Assembly (NCBI GenBank): GCA_024663395.1
Contig: JANFAH010000013.1
Coordinates: 248,001-312,000 of the forward strand
Reading direction: 5' to 3'
DNA length: 64,000 nucleotides
Source of the DNA: Pisolithus tinctorius
Taxonomy: Eukaryota; Basidiomycota; Agaricomycetes; Boletales; Pisolithaceae
The translations under genes and the position numbers were made by a program. Under the pieces are notes generated by a model, which saw only the letters and a program-made list of their open reading frames with translations, was not told the origin of the DNA and did no database searches. Shown one piece after another: positions 1 through 10,587 of this stretch. Each line of letters opens with the position of its first letter. Within the stretch, counting starts at the first letter, position 1.

Positions 1-90
1 CCTTCCATGCAGCACCCCTTGGGACAATCCTAGGGAATTCTCCCTTCACCCTTCCTCTAGTTGCATGCTTCCCAGAAGTTGTGTCACACA
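1..90 (+). mobile_element. 3' end of a solo LTR (997-bp LTR family)
   Basis: These 90 bases match, with few differences, the last ~90 bases of the 997-bp LTR at 11459-12455 (shared stretch from the Ser/Pro-like C-rich run to the terminal CACA). The rest of this LTR lies left of the window. It ends inside a hAT transposase reading frame, so it was probably inserted into that gene. The orientation follows the TATA-containing copy at 11459-12455. Confidence 0.75.
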
Positions 91-1515
91 TCAGACAGTG
101 TATAACTATTAAATGCTTGTGAGGATATAGTATGTTTGGTGTAGACATGACCCACCTTTTGCTGTGCAGTAATCATGAAGCCAATCAGGTGATGACTGTT
201 CTCACTGGTCCACCCATCACACTGTAGGGTAACTTCAAGGCCTCTACACTTGTTTTGTGCTGCTGTCTTGAGTCCCTGCAGAACATCAGGCAAAATGCAC
301 TGAGTGAGGACCTTGGAGGATGGATTTTTTGCATGTGGAAGAAATCAATCACAAATAACCTTCCACTCATGGTTCTCCACCCACCACAATGGTAATCCTG
401 CACTAGCAGTAAACCTTGCAAGCAGCCTCTCCCAGTCAGCCTGGTCAGCAGGGGTCCAGGAAACTCCAATAGGTGAATGGAAAGATGGGTTAGAAGATAT
501 TGTGGGTGACACCACAGGTAGTGGGAGTGAAGTGGTTTGGTAGAGGCCACTCTGGGTGAGCCTGTGACACTTTGACTGATGAGATCCCCATGAAAGTTCA
601 GAGAGTACTGGGCTAGGGGGGATGGAACTCATGGGAGATATGGTTGGAATCTGAAGGAGGGCTGATGATGATGGGAAACTGGCTGGTAGTAGCTGAGGTG
701 CTGGCCTGGGAGCTGCAGTAAATGGAATTGACTGCATCATATGGCCAGCTGGGCCCAGGTGTGCTGTCATGTTGAGTGCAGCTCTGCTACTTCCCTTGAC
801 TGGTGAATATGATTCATGATACTCCCTCTGTGCCTGCATGCAAACAGGCTCAGGATGCAATGTACAGTCACAAAGGTGACACAACAGCATAGTGGGGTGG
901 CTGATGAGCCACAAGCAGCTCGGGTCTGTTTGAGATGTTGCCCACACTAAATACAAGTAATAAGACAAATTCATACAGTACGAGTGAGCAGTAAGCAGGC
1001 AACAGGCATAAATGGAGATAATACAAGCCACCTGGCAATGGATATCCATCAAGAATGATGGGTGATGGGCATGGTGTCAGGAGGGCATTCAGATGGCATA
1101 TGTACACACCAAGCAACATCACCACACATCGAGTACAGATCACAAGAGTGCAATAGTGATGGGTATGGGGTCCAGAATGGCAGGTTGAGAGAGCAGGGGT
1201 GTGGTATTGGGATTGCAGGACAGTGTTGAGCATAGATGACCATAACGATCCAGAGTAGTACTTATGAGCACTGATGATTGCTGCATCATCCCTCGGGGTG
1301 TCCTGGAGGCCAGCAGCAATCTGCTGCCTGTCCTGTTCCTTCTCTAAAGTAATCCATTGTTCGTACATTGCAGTACATATCACCTTTGCCTTGCCACTAA
1401 CCATGGAATGTTCTTCTTTCATTGCATACCCTGGATGCTCAGTAAAATGGTCCCACCACCACCCCTGGCTTGACTGTTTCTTACCCACCATGAATCTGAC
1501 TTGAAATACTAGTGT
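91..1515 (-). pseudogene. hAT-type transposase (DUF659-like), decayed
   Basis: The minus strand encodes pieces of a fungal hAT-family transposase with a DUF659-like core. The N-terminal part (about 1515-1270) has a WDHFTE segment typical of the region after the BED-like start of these proteins. A middle segment (about 440-340) reads like the conserved G-x-PLxWVEN block. The 293-91 segment carries the core motif CDGWTSENSHHLIGFM, close to the family's DGW-x-N-x-x-x-HL-x-x-F signature. The pieces lie in different frames with a low-complexity Ser/Pro-rich middle, so the gene has introns, frameshifts or both. It is cut at its C-terminal side by the LTR ending at position 90, so the dimerisation region is missing here. 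The product would be nuclear and would cut and paste element ends. No terminal inverted repeats were located. Confidence 0.7.
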
Positions 1516-2417
1516 CACCTTTGTGTACTTGGTTGAGGACAAAAGTGCATGCCCAAGGGCACATGTATTCAACATGCTCAGGCTGTGACACTGCATGCAT
1601 GTGACATGGCTGCACATCGATTGTCACAAGTGATAAGCACAGCTGCAGAAATTTCTATCTAGGGGAGGACCCAGAAACCACAGAAAGTCATGTTCAAACA
1701 TACATTTACTGACATTCACTGACTTTCCCACAGTTCATGGTCACTGACCATGACCTGTGTTCACTGACTGGCAGAACACTGAGTAATTTTACCAAGTGGT
1801 GGGTAACATGAATGTGAATGTCTTTGTCTTTGATGACAAGGTGGCCTCATATCAATGGTTAGTCATTTGACATGTTTGGGCAGACGTTATTGCTGGAAAC
1901 CACAAATCACATTGAATGAATCATTATTATGAACATCAGTCTACTGTTAGGGACAGATGTATAGTGAGCAGGGAGGGGAGGGGAAACAGTCAGCAAGTTC
2001 ACAGATCAATATCAGAGACATCATCATACTTCAGCAATGTCATTTGATCAAATTGAGCAGACCATGGGTTGGGTGGGGTGTTGTCATCACTGTCAGACAG
2101 GAGCTCTTTCACCATTACTGGCCCAGAAATGGGCCCTGCAGGTTGACAGGGCCAGGTGGGCAGTGCATTTTCATTAACTGTAGATATTGCTCAGTTAGCA
2201 TGTCATCACAGAGCTGGGAACACATGACTTATGATCCTTGCATTTCTTGTGAAAGGATTGCTGATCTGTCACCTCGGGGGAGGATAAGATGGTGATCAGG
2301 CAAGACCTCTTGCCTATTTGAAGAAAACCCATTAATGCTGTTAGTAAAGATGATAGCACTGGAAATCATTACCTGTCTCAGCCACGGTGTTGATGTTGAG
2401 CTCAGCGACAGAGCTTG
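1516..2417. other. Intergenic stretch without a recognisable gene
   Basis: Only short open frames on either strand, none with a motif I recognise. No tandem repeat or LTR end was seen. It may include promoter or 5' parts of the flanking decayed minus-strand genes. Confidence 0.4.
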
Positions 2418-3500
2418 AGAGTTCAATCACTTCACTTCCCTCACCACTCATCACCTTGATGTCCATTCCCACAATGTCCAACTCAACTTTCCACTTATTG
2501 AAAACAGCAAGTGGAACCAGGTTTTGGGTAACTGTTCAAAAAATATGAGTGATCACAACTATTGCGCCATAGTGATGTACCAAACCACAAGTTACTATCA
2601 GCTATACTTGCCTTCTGATGTCCCTTGAAATGAGCAAGAACAATTCTGTTTGGGTGGATGGCTGTGGAGAGCTTGAGTTTCCCATTATTTGGAACAAGAA
2701 GTTGCCAGTCAGGTTGAATGTGGGAAGCAGTATTAGCCTGTTCATAATGCAAATCAAAATGTTCAAAGACTTTGGGGAACCAAGAATGAAGATGGGTGGT
2801 GACATTGTCATGGGACCATGATGTGTCAATTTTGATTGTTTTCTGCAGGTAACATCCATGATCTTTGAGCTGTTGGATGAATATCTTCCTCTCTGCAAGC
2901 AGTAGGGGTAAGGGGTCTTTCAGCAACCGACCATTAGCCTTGATTTTGATTTGTGATGTAAGAATCTGCACATTGGAATGAAGAAACAGACTTACATCCA
3001 ATCCACAAGTTATGATGGTGATGGAACCAACATGAAATTTCTGACTACTTGTGTGCCTCTGAGATGACACCTAGAGTAGAATACTTAATCTGAATGATCC
3101 AGATGTACCACTGGAAATACTTGCCTTGCACTTGGTAGAAGAAGTTCCCTTTGGGACTAGCTTTGAAGCTTTCACTGCTAGTGCCTTGCGACAGGGATCC
3201 AATTGAGCAACCTGAGACAAGCTGGTGGGACATTTGTTAGCAAGGCCTTCAAATATTCTTGCCACATTTGATGAACTGGATACAGCAGGGTGGGGTTGGG
3301 TGGCAGCTGGGGTACCATCAGTGTTGCGATGCTTGCTTATCCCATGCAGACATTCCAAGCAGTGGGCAGCATTGTCTTTTTGGGGGGGAAATGCTTCACA
3401 GTTGCAAGTACCATCACTGCCCTGGCAGAGGCCCTCCTTGGCTGGCATTGATACAGGCGAGAACAAATGGGGTGTAAAGACAGGCAAACAGAACACTGCA
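2418..3500 (-). pseudogene. Unidentified fungal Cys/His-rich protein, decayed
   Basis: Two open segments on the minus strand (3496-3071 and 3070-2495) look like consecutive exons. The gap carries a GTATTT-type donor near 3129 and AG acceptors near 3060-3072. The first segment has a C-x-C then C-x2-C-x-H-x5-H pattern (residues from GTCNCEAF to CLECLHGISKH), which suggests a small zinc-binding motif. It continues with a Ser/Lys-rich stretch. The second segment (about 190 residues) is mixed alpha/beta without a motif I can name. The style matches lineage-expanded hypothetical proteins of mushrooms. I cannot assign a function. The exon phases do not join cleanly, so I treat it as a pseudogene or a gene model needing revision. 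Confidence 0.45.
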
Positions 3501-3639
3501 ATTTATAATTGGTGCCAACATACTAGATCAAAGTTTAAGACTTAGTAAGTAATATGACAACATGGATAAAGCCTGGCACCATAGATGTACCTGGGAATAC
3601 CAAATTGAGTCTGCCAACAAAATGTCCATGTCTTTGGCC

Positions 3640-5520
3640 ACACATCAACCAATGCAAATAGTTTCAATTGTCAGATATCCATCCAAGCCCCACTCCACTG
3701 GCATCAACCCGAAATTCTCTGGTGTGATGTCCTGAGCAATTACCTCATGAAGACCACTGAAAAAGATTAGCTTGTCTTCATCACTCATAAACAGATTTCA
3801 AAGTGAGGGTATGTACACAGCTTCATGGTTAATATGTACTTGCTGTTGACATGTGATCACATTGGCCATATCCATTACTTCATCGTCAGCAAGGCCAAGT
3901 CCCTCAAGCTCTTCACAATCTTCACAATCTTGGTATATGCCAAACTTGATTTGACCTAACAACCACATATCCTTGTATATCACAGAATGAGTAGAGTAGT
4001 AAACTAATGAAACTGAAATCTTACCTTGGGATTCTTGTTGTTAGCACTGGGGCCACCTATCAGGTGGCAATTCCACTCCTCTCAAAACACCTGACAGTCG
4101 TGATTGATATCATTGAGGAAAAGTATATGGAGTAGCCAGATATGCAATGTGTTGTCAGCATCAGGCAAGTGAATACGTTCAAGCCAAGTGAAGAATGTGT
4201 GCCAGTGTCTGGCAAACTGAGATCTGACTTCAACCCACAAATGCTCAATATGGCAATTTCAAGTTGATCTAGATTCATGTGTGATTAGCAATGTTGAATA
4301 CAAAAATAATGTAAAATATACTTATGTTCCCCAGATAAATGAGCCTCAGTGGTGGCCATTCTTCATAATGACATAGGTTGTGACATCAAGGTTCTCACCA
4401 CTGCAGTCTCCACATATGCAGGAAGGCATACTATATTCTTCAATTGCTTGTTTAAATACATGAAGGATGGTTGCTGACCGATTATTATCATTAGCATGCA
4501 TTGCAGTAACCTAAAAATGAATCAACAAATGTTGCGAGTTAGACAACTGATAAACATACTGTGTGGCAAAACCCATTGATGAATCCATGGATAACGATCC
4601 CCCACCGAATCAATTTGTGGTGACTGTCCATGTGCCATAATGCATTGGGCCACTTGACATGATACTTGTGCCTGGTCTTTGTATGGCAGTCTTGTAAAGC
4701 TTGACCCAGGCAATCCACCCTAGAAAGTGACTGGATTACATGGCGATACTGAACATGAACCCCCTGTGCCCACATGAACCCAATGATATAACAAAGTCCA
4801 GATTCTGGCTGTCTCTTCTTAAATTCCTTGACAAGATTGTCAAGGTCTGCATCACTAATCTCAGTGTACATACACTCAATGCCATGGCACCTCACGTAAA
4901 GGCACAGAGTATTTCGATGGATTCTGAGAAGGCATGCAAGTTCAGTGGAATGAATGTGTCTTGAGTTTGAAATGACCTCCTTGAGAATGTTGATGTCAAT
5001 GACCTTCCTCAGCCATCCTCATAAACCAGTGTGAACTTCTGCTACCAGCCTTGGTATTTCTACATTCTCATCCACACTAAGCATGAAGAATGTGTATGTT
5101 AGGCTGATAGCATTGGGAACCATTTTTTTAAGTTTGCTCACCAAGTCCTCATGCTGTCTCAATAGCATGCAATTGCTGCATACAGCTTCCCAACTAGCTC
5201 AGTGGTGTCTGAGAGCCACTCAGACAGGTCAGTGCCCACATGGTCTTCTTCAATCACTGTAAGCAGATGTATTGCATTTCCTTCCAGAAAGCTGAGATGA
5301 CATTCGAGGCAAATTAGATCATTGTCCTCTTGGGTCCACACCTGGAAAGCATGCCAATAAATGTTGGAGAGTGAATCGACTGCCACAATGAGGTTTTCTG
5401 GCCACAGTGTGGTACTTGCAGGCAGCTGAGGGATGGAACTGGGAAGCGATGTCACCATCGATGGGATGGGTCTTTGAGCTTGAAGCCCAAACCCCAGAAC
5501 CTGATGTAACAGTATGTGGA
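3640..5520 (-). pseudogene. rve-like DDE integrase (integrase core domain family), decayed
   Basis: The minus strand encodes a degenerate integrase-core protein of the type found in many copies in Agaricomycetes. Read 5' to 3': an N-terminal helical region (about 5500-5150), then a segment ending in WHMDSHHKLIRWGIVIHGFI (about 4640-4565), where the Asp is the first expected DDE residue. Next comes a 49-bp intron at 4511-4559 (GTATGT...TTTTTAG) and an exon with the ANDNNRSATI and CICGDCSGEN segments (second Asp, about 4400). A further block after a second probable intron near 4270-4330 contains HIEHLWVEV (third acidic residue, about 4235). The expected RGDRGGEN is changed to CGDCSGEN, and several in-frame stops are present. 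The product would join or cut DNA like retroviral integrases. The family is probably transposon-derived, and the element ends are not visible. Confidence 0.72.
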
Positions 5521-5601
5521 ATGTATGAGAACAGAAGGCAACAAATAAACAATAACACATATAATTTCCCTTACTGTTCCATCAGCTGTTTCATCTCAAT
5601 C

Positions 5602-6542
5602 ATGACTGAATCAGCACCAGTGACAGTCACCCACTATCCTGAATTTTATTTTGAAAATGGCATGTTCATCTTCCAGGTTGAGAATATGCTGTACAAACTC
5701 AATCATGACATCTTGGTGAATGAGTCCAAACTCTTCACTGACATCTTTTCACTTGGCCAATATGCACCAGACAGCCAGGAGGGGAAGGTTGATGGGCAGC
5801 TGATTATTCTTGGTGGCAAAAATTTGACTGTGCAAACTTTTGACTTGTTCATCGAATTCAAGTTCATGTGGTAAGTCTCTGAGCACTCCCCTGATGGTGA
5901 CCCTTACTGAATTCACTCATTCTAGTCCCTGTCCTTCTGCCAAATATTCCTTGGATGACCTCAAGAACTTGCTGGAATTCATCCACCATTTCCAATGCAG
6001 CACCTGTATGCTCAACTTCATCACTTCTTGTGTCATCAAGAGAGCATACTTCTTCCATCCCTCCAAACTTGTTTATCTAGGCATTGAGTACAAGATTTGG
6101 GCCATCTTCAAAAGAGGTTTTACTAGGCTTTGTGAAGTCCTGCTGATGAAGATTAAGAAGTCTCACTGTGTCCGGATGGGGATGGATATGTACATTGCCT
6201 ATGTCTATGTCAGGTCCCATTTGGATGAGTACATCCACACAGTCACTGCAGAATCCCCCCATTGTGCATTCTAGCAGCTGTCAGGACCACAAAGGGTGTG
6301 CAGAGGATTGGGCTGTGGTGTGGTGGAACAGTATGGGGCAACTCCTCCTTGATGGAAGGAACCTGCAGTGTTTGGATGAAGCTATTGATCACTTCAAAGG
6401 ATTGCAATTTGGCTGGGTCGGTGTGGATTGTAAGAGGCATATGTTTTCACATATAATGAACCTGAACAAACCACTTGTGCATTCTCATCAATTCATTACT
6501 CACACTAAAGATTGCCTTGTCCACAAAATCATACCTATGTAG
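5602..6542 (+). pseudogene. BTB/POZ domain protein, one frameshift
   Basis: The start is ATG 5602 (MTESAPVTV). Exon 1 (5602-5870) encodes a typical fungal BTB start: FYFENGMFIFQVENMLYKLN, then DILVNESKLFTDIFSL. The donor is GTAAGT and the intron 5871-5925 (55 bp) ends in CATTCTAG. Phase 2 joins cleanly to exon 2, which continues the BTB/BACK-like helices (SLDDLKNLLEFIHHF, then KLVYLGIEYKIWAIF). The frame stops at 6274 (205 codons). The expected Cys-rich C-terminal part (SCQDHKGCAEDW onwards) follows in another frame to 6542, so a 1-nt slip in the C run at about 6255-6260 broke the gene. BTB domains mediate dimerisation, often as cullin-3 adaptors. In mushrooms this family is greatly expanded, with mostly unknown partners. 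It is one of the better preserved genes in the window. Confidence 0.8.
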
Positions 6543-6549
6543 TCATTGT

Positions 6550-7290
6550 ACATAGAGATGTAGTGTCTTACCATGTAACTTGGTTTGGTCGCAATGTATA
6601 CTGCTTTGGGAGCTTCTTCATATTACAGCCATTTTCAAAACTGAGGGTGCAGCTAAATGAACAAAATCACACACATGTAGTAGCTAAATTTTAGAATCTG
6701 AACATCTCAATCAATTCAAGTCAGATTTCCAGTATTTTTACAGATTCAGAACCAGGTAAATTAGATTCAGGTTCTTGTATAAGAATTAGAATAGTTCTAC
6801 TGCTATATAAGTCTGAGAAAAAAAAAACATAGGCTGATTTTACACATATAACCAAGATTGTGATCCAAGTACTGCATATTTCTTCACAAAAAATTCATAT
6901 TCTTCGAGCCCTGTGTATTACCTAGAGAACAGTACCAAAATTATATGTAATTATGCAGTGTGCTGTTGCAATCTGAAGTACTACACCTTGTACTATCTTA
7001 TCTGCACTTGGTGGCTGCTTACTAATCACATGCTGCCCTCCCCCCCTTCCAATGCCTCCACACCTCATGTCTCAAGACTTACTTCAAATAAAACCATAGT
7101 AGATTATTTTACTATCATAAATGCTGAAATGAAATGTTGGTGGCCAGGCGAGCAGTGTGCATGAGCAGTGAGTAACCACCTTTGAGCTGCTGTAGCCATA
7201 TGGATGACTAGTTGCTGACATAATCATCCTTGTCTGGCCACTGACTTTTCATCTCCATGTTTAGTCAAGTCAAGATTACAATCATCCTGA
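6550..7290. other. AT-rich spacer without a recognisable gene
   Basis: AT-rich sequence with a short poly-A run near 6820. No open frame here shows a family motif. It separates the BTB and CWC22 remnants. Confidence 0.4.
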
Positions 7291-7309
7291 GATGTGCTGC
7301 ACAAATCAT

Positions 7310-8520
7310 TCACTGGTATCATTAACCAAGTCAATGTTGCCAACATCAAGCAGGTTGTTCCTGAACCATTCTCAGAAAACCTCATATGAGGTCAAGGACC
7401 ATTCGCCTGCACTGTCATGAAAGCACAGGCATCCAGCTTACCCTTTACACCTGTTTTTGCTGCTCTGGTGGCCATTATCAACACAAAACTTCCTCAAGTG
7501 GGAGAGCTTGTCTTAGCCCAGCTCATAAGCCAGTTTTGACATGTGTTCAAGCATAATGACAAAGTAAGTCACAATTCTTTCCTGCCTGTTTTGAATTGTT
7601 GATGTCATGCCAGACAGACTGTTTGTCATTCTTCAACAACTTTCATTGCTCACCTCATCAATCAAGCTGTTGCACATGAGATTATTGTGCTTGAAACCCT
7701 CATCTTCCTCCTTGAGCACCAACGGATGACTCGATTGAGATTGCAGTTGGATTCATGCGTGAGGTTGGTGTGTTTCTGGCAGAAAACTCTCTGAAAGCAA
7801 ATGCACTCGTTTTCAAAGAGCAAGGTATGCAACTCTTTCACTTCCTGTGTCATAATTTTGACCCTTCAGCAGCCAAAGAATGAGAAGGTAAATTGGATTG
7901 GACAGGGACAAACTTGGTCAATCTATGATGAATGATATACCTTACTATCATGAATGCTCTCAACTACAAAGAAGTGGTCCACAAGCTCTTGAAGATCCAG
8001 TCAAAGGAAGGAGGAGAGGTGAGTATTGTTATTTTAGTTACTTCAAAATCATACTCATGACCATTGGTTAGATCAAGCTCATCAACATGATTATTGCTTG
8101 CAAGAGCACTCTTACTCCACCTTCTATGGCCTTGTTGGGGAACAATTTAGTCAGCTTAATTGCATCTGGATGGAGTGTATTGAACAAGAATTCAACAACT
8201 ACTACCATACCATTCACCAATATGAGACATCCTGACAATGTTCCTGATGCTCACCTACCCCACAGAGAGACTACAGCAAAGGTCACAGTCAGGGCCTGGC
8301 TCGGAGCCCAGATGGCTTGCATGACTACAGGCCACATGGACACAATGGGGAATACACTCAGGAACTTGGTCACAACTATGTGTGAGACAAGTACCATGAA
8401 GACTCATGCTCCCTGTCATCTTCCCCTCGTCAGTCTCCCTCACTTTGTCAATCTCACCCTCCACCTTGTCGATCTCCCTTGATAGAGGAGATGAAGGATG
8501 CAGCTTGTCCAGGAGGAGAC
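7310..8520 (+). pseudogene. CWC22: CWC22 pre-mRNA splicing factor fragment (MIF4G-MA3 region)
   Basis: Reading across frames gives the CWC22 MIF4G core: KAQASSLPFTPVFAALVAII (about 7420-7480), NTKLPQVGELVLAQLISQF, then FKHNDK. A 54-bp intron at 7564-7617 (GTAAGT...ACAG) joins in phase to TVCHSSTTFIAHLINQAVAH. PTDDSIEIAVGFMREVGVFL (about 7724-7785) and YSTFYGLVGEQFSQLNCIWM (about 8105-8170, the MA3 side) follow. CWC22 escorts eIF4A3 to the spliceosome for exon-junction-complex loading and is normally a single-copy essential gene. Here several frameshifts and stops are present. The N-terminus before the MIF4G core is missing, and a short Ser/Arg-Pro rich tail may remain near 8400-8480. The retained intron indicates a DNA-level copy, not a reverse-transcribed one. 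A working copy is presumably elsewhere. Confidence 0.85.
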
Positions 8521-8778
8521 AGTGAAGTTTTTCTTCATCAGAGGAGGGTTTTTAGATGTCAGAGATTTGAATAACTTCTACAATACCATTCATTGATATG
8601 TTTGCATTTGTATTACCCACCGCTTGGTAAATTTACTAGCCAATACAATCACTGTTGTTTCTATATACCTCATGCAAAACTCAATCATTAATGTGCAGGG
8701 ATTGATTGTTATGTTATGTAGGCATATATGAATATACACATAGTAATATATATATGCAGAAAGCAACATGCAGTCAAG

Positions 8779-8985
8779 TGGTGTGGTTGTGGAGGGTAAC
8801 AACATGGCTGAGAGGGTGTGGTGGTGTGGTTGTGGAAGGTAATGATGTGGCTGAAAGGGCATGGTAGTGTGGTTGTGTGACCACAAAAAGTAATGACATG
8901 GTTGAATGGGTGCAGTGGTGTGGCAGTGCAGCTGCAAAAGGTAATGACACAGTCAAATGGGTGCAGTGGTGTGGCAGTGCAGCCA
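8779..8985. repeat. Short tandem array (about 43-56 bp units, 4 copies)
   Basis: Four imperfect copies of a GGTGTGG(T/C)...GGTAATGACATGGNTGAANGGGTG unit. The first two are about 43 bp and the last two about 56 bp, with the extra bases in the GTGTGGCAGTGCAGC part. The array lies immediately left of element E1, on the 3' side of the interrupted DUF2828 gene. Confidence 0.75.
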
Positions 8986-9045
8986 TGAAAAATAAATGTG
9001 CATATTTTACACCATAATGTTGTCTGTCTGGGGTGGGATGGATGT

Positions 9046-9503
9046 TGTTATGCTCAACCGTAGTTGAGACATAGGGAGAGCTCAAACACAGACTGAGGGT
9101 TTCTACTGAGCAGCTGTTACAGTAACCTTTGTGAATGACAAAGGATTTTAGGCAATGCCAGTAAGAGTGGTCTGGGTTAGGGACACTGAGGGCGAAGTTC
9201 TGAGTGAGAATGCTGTGTATAATTGAGCAGCTCAAGTCTGGGTTTCCAGGACTTGAGTCGACAGTCTAAATACTACAAGGAAACAGACCATGAGGCATCT
9301 GCACATAAACGAGGTAACTATGCCATTGGTTGAACAATGACAACACATGTCCTAGGCATGTAACAAGCGAGTTATGCTAGTGGTGGAAATAGTGAGCTGT
9401 CAGAACAAAGAGAAGACGGCTCAGAAAGGAAACAGTGTCCAACAGATCAAACACACAGTACATGTACAGTGACAAAGGTGAAAGACAAGGGTGAAACGTA
9501 ACA
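9046..9503 (-). repeat. 3' LTR of E1
   Basis: 458 bp, TGTTAC...CATAACA read on the minus strand. It contains the putative transcript start AGACTTGAGCT (9229-9239, minus). The polypurine tract AGAAGGGGGG lies just inside at 9504-9520. Confidence 0.92.
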
Positions 9504-9540
9504 TTACCCCCCTTCTAAGCATTGAAGTCCCCGACTTCAA

Positions 9541-10587
9541 CTATTCTCCATGAGGCTCTCTGGTCATGTTACTGATGGCAGAGTCATCGAAGTCAAAATC
9601 GTTATCGTACAAGTTGTTATCCTTGCTCCCAATGAGGGTACGATCATCCACCAAGGCGGGGGTGGCAATTCTGTCTTGTAAAGGACGATGAGGGTGTAAG
9701 GAAGGGCACTGGGCTTGGGTATGCCCAGGACGAGTGGCATGGCAAAGGGGGCACTTGTAGAGTCCACAATTAACACAAATGTGGCTGAGATGATGGCAGA
9801 CATAGCAAGTCTGGCAATAGCAGGGGTCGGACGGAGTAAGCAGCCTATCAAACTCAGTCATGGCATTTAGCACAGGGGAAGGGGGTAACTGTGCGAGGGT
9901 TTCGACAATGTTTAATGTGTAGTCGAGTTCTGCATGAGAGACGCCGAAGGCAGTCTTGGGGTCTACTTCAGATGGGGAGTCGTGAGACTCGCAGGGTTGC
10001 AGGTTAGGGCCTGACAAACAGCAGGCGTGAGGTCTATCAGCTCTTCGAAGAGAGCAAGATGAATGGGAGGAGCGGGAGGACGATGGCGATGATGCTGGAG
10101 GGGAAGTGGACATGGAAGAAACCGGGGGAGAAGTTGCAGTCAAGGGTCTCCAAGACCCAGGAGGAGGGGGTGCGATCAATGTTGGGTACTGACGGACATT
10201 ATATATGAGGTCTGTGCCTCCAAGAATATCAAAGAGTTTGAGAAGCAGGGGAACCTGCTGGGTGGTGATCTCATTTAAGATGGTATGGGTGGGGGAGAGA
10301 AGAGGGTTCTGGCGGTTGACGTAGCGAGAGAGTTCTTCAAGCCGAAGGGCTTGGATGGTGGCATGGTATACAAGATCAAGAGGGGAGTTCTCATCCACCT
10401 CATGATAGATGGTGCCGACGACAGCAGGGTCTGCGATGAAGAGTCGATATGAAGCGATCATCTGATCGCTGGCAGGCTGTTGTTGTTGATGAGTGAAGGG
10501 GGAATGGCAGCGAGACAGTTCACAGGGGTAGGTGTAATGACGAGGAGGCATTTCAAGAGTTATACTTCTGACTGTGCGAGTAGAACG
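9541..10587 (-). pseudogene. E1 Pol C-terminal extension with two zinc knuckles
   Basis: This ~350-residue region follows the chromodomain in the same reading frame, separated in this copy only by a TGA where E3 has an Arg/Thr-containing run. It starts with an Arg/Thr-rich linker, then a helical region ([20 protein letters not shown]), a Pro/Ser-rich stretch, CYVCHHLSHICVNC (C-x2-C-x4-H-x4-C) and [16 protein letters not shown] (C-x2-C-x6-H-x4-C). It ends in an acidic tail ([13 protein letters not shown]). The same region exists in E2 and E3. A second nucleic-acid-binding module at the Pol end is unusual for chromoviruses. The role is unknown; RNA or cDNA binding or chromatin targeting are guesses. 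Confidence 0.85.

Noticed and set aside
345..1052. 235-codon minus-strand ORF as an intact gene
   Set aside because: Only its C-terminal third resembles the hAT protein. The rest is low-complexity and read in a frame that does not match the neighbouring exons.
6913..7164. 83-codon ORF in the AT-rich spacer
   Set aside because: Cys/Tyr-rich random-looking translation without motif; no splice context.
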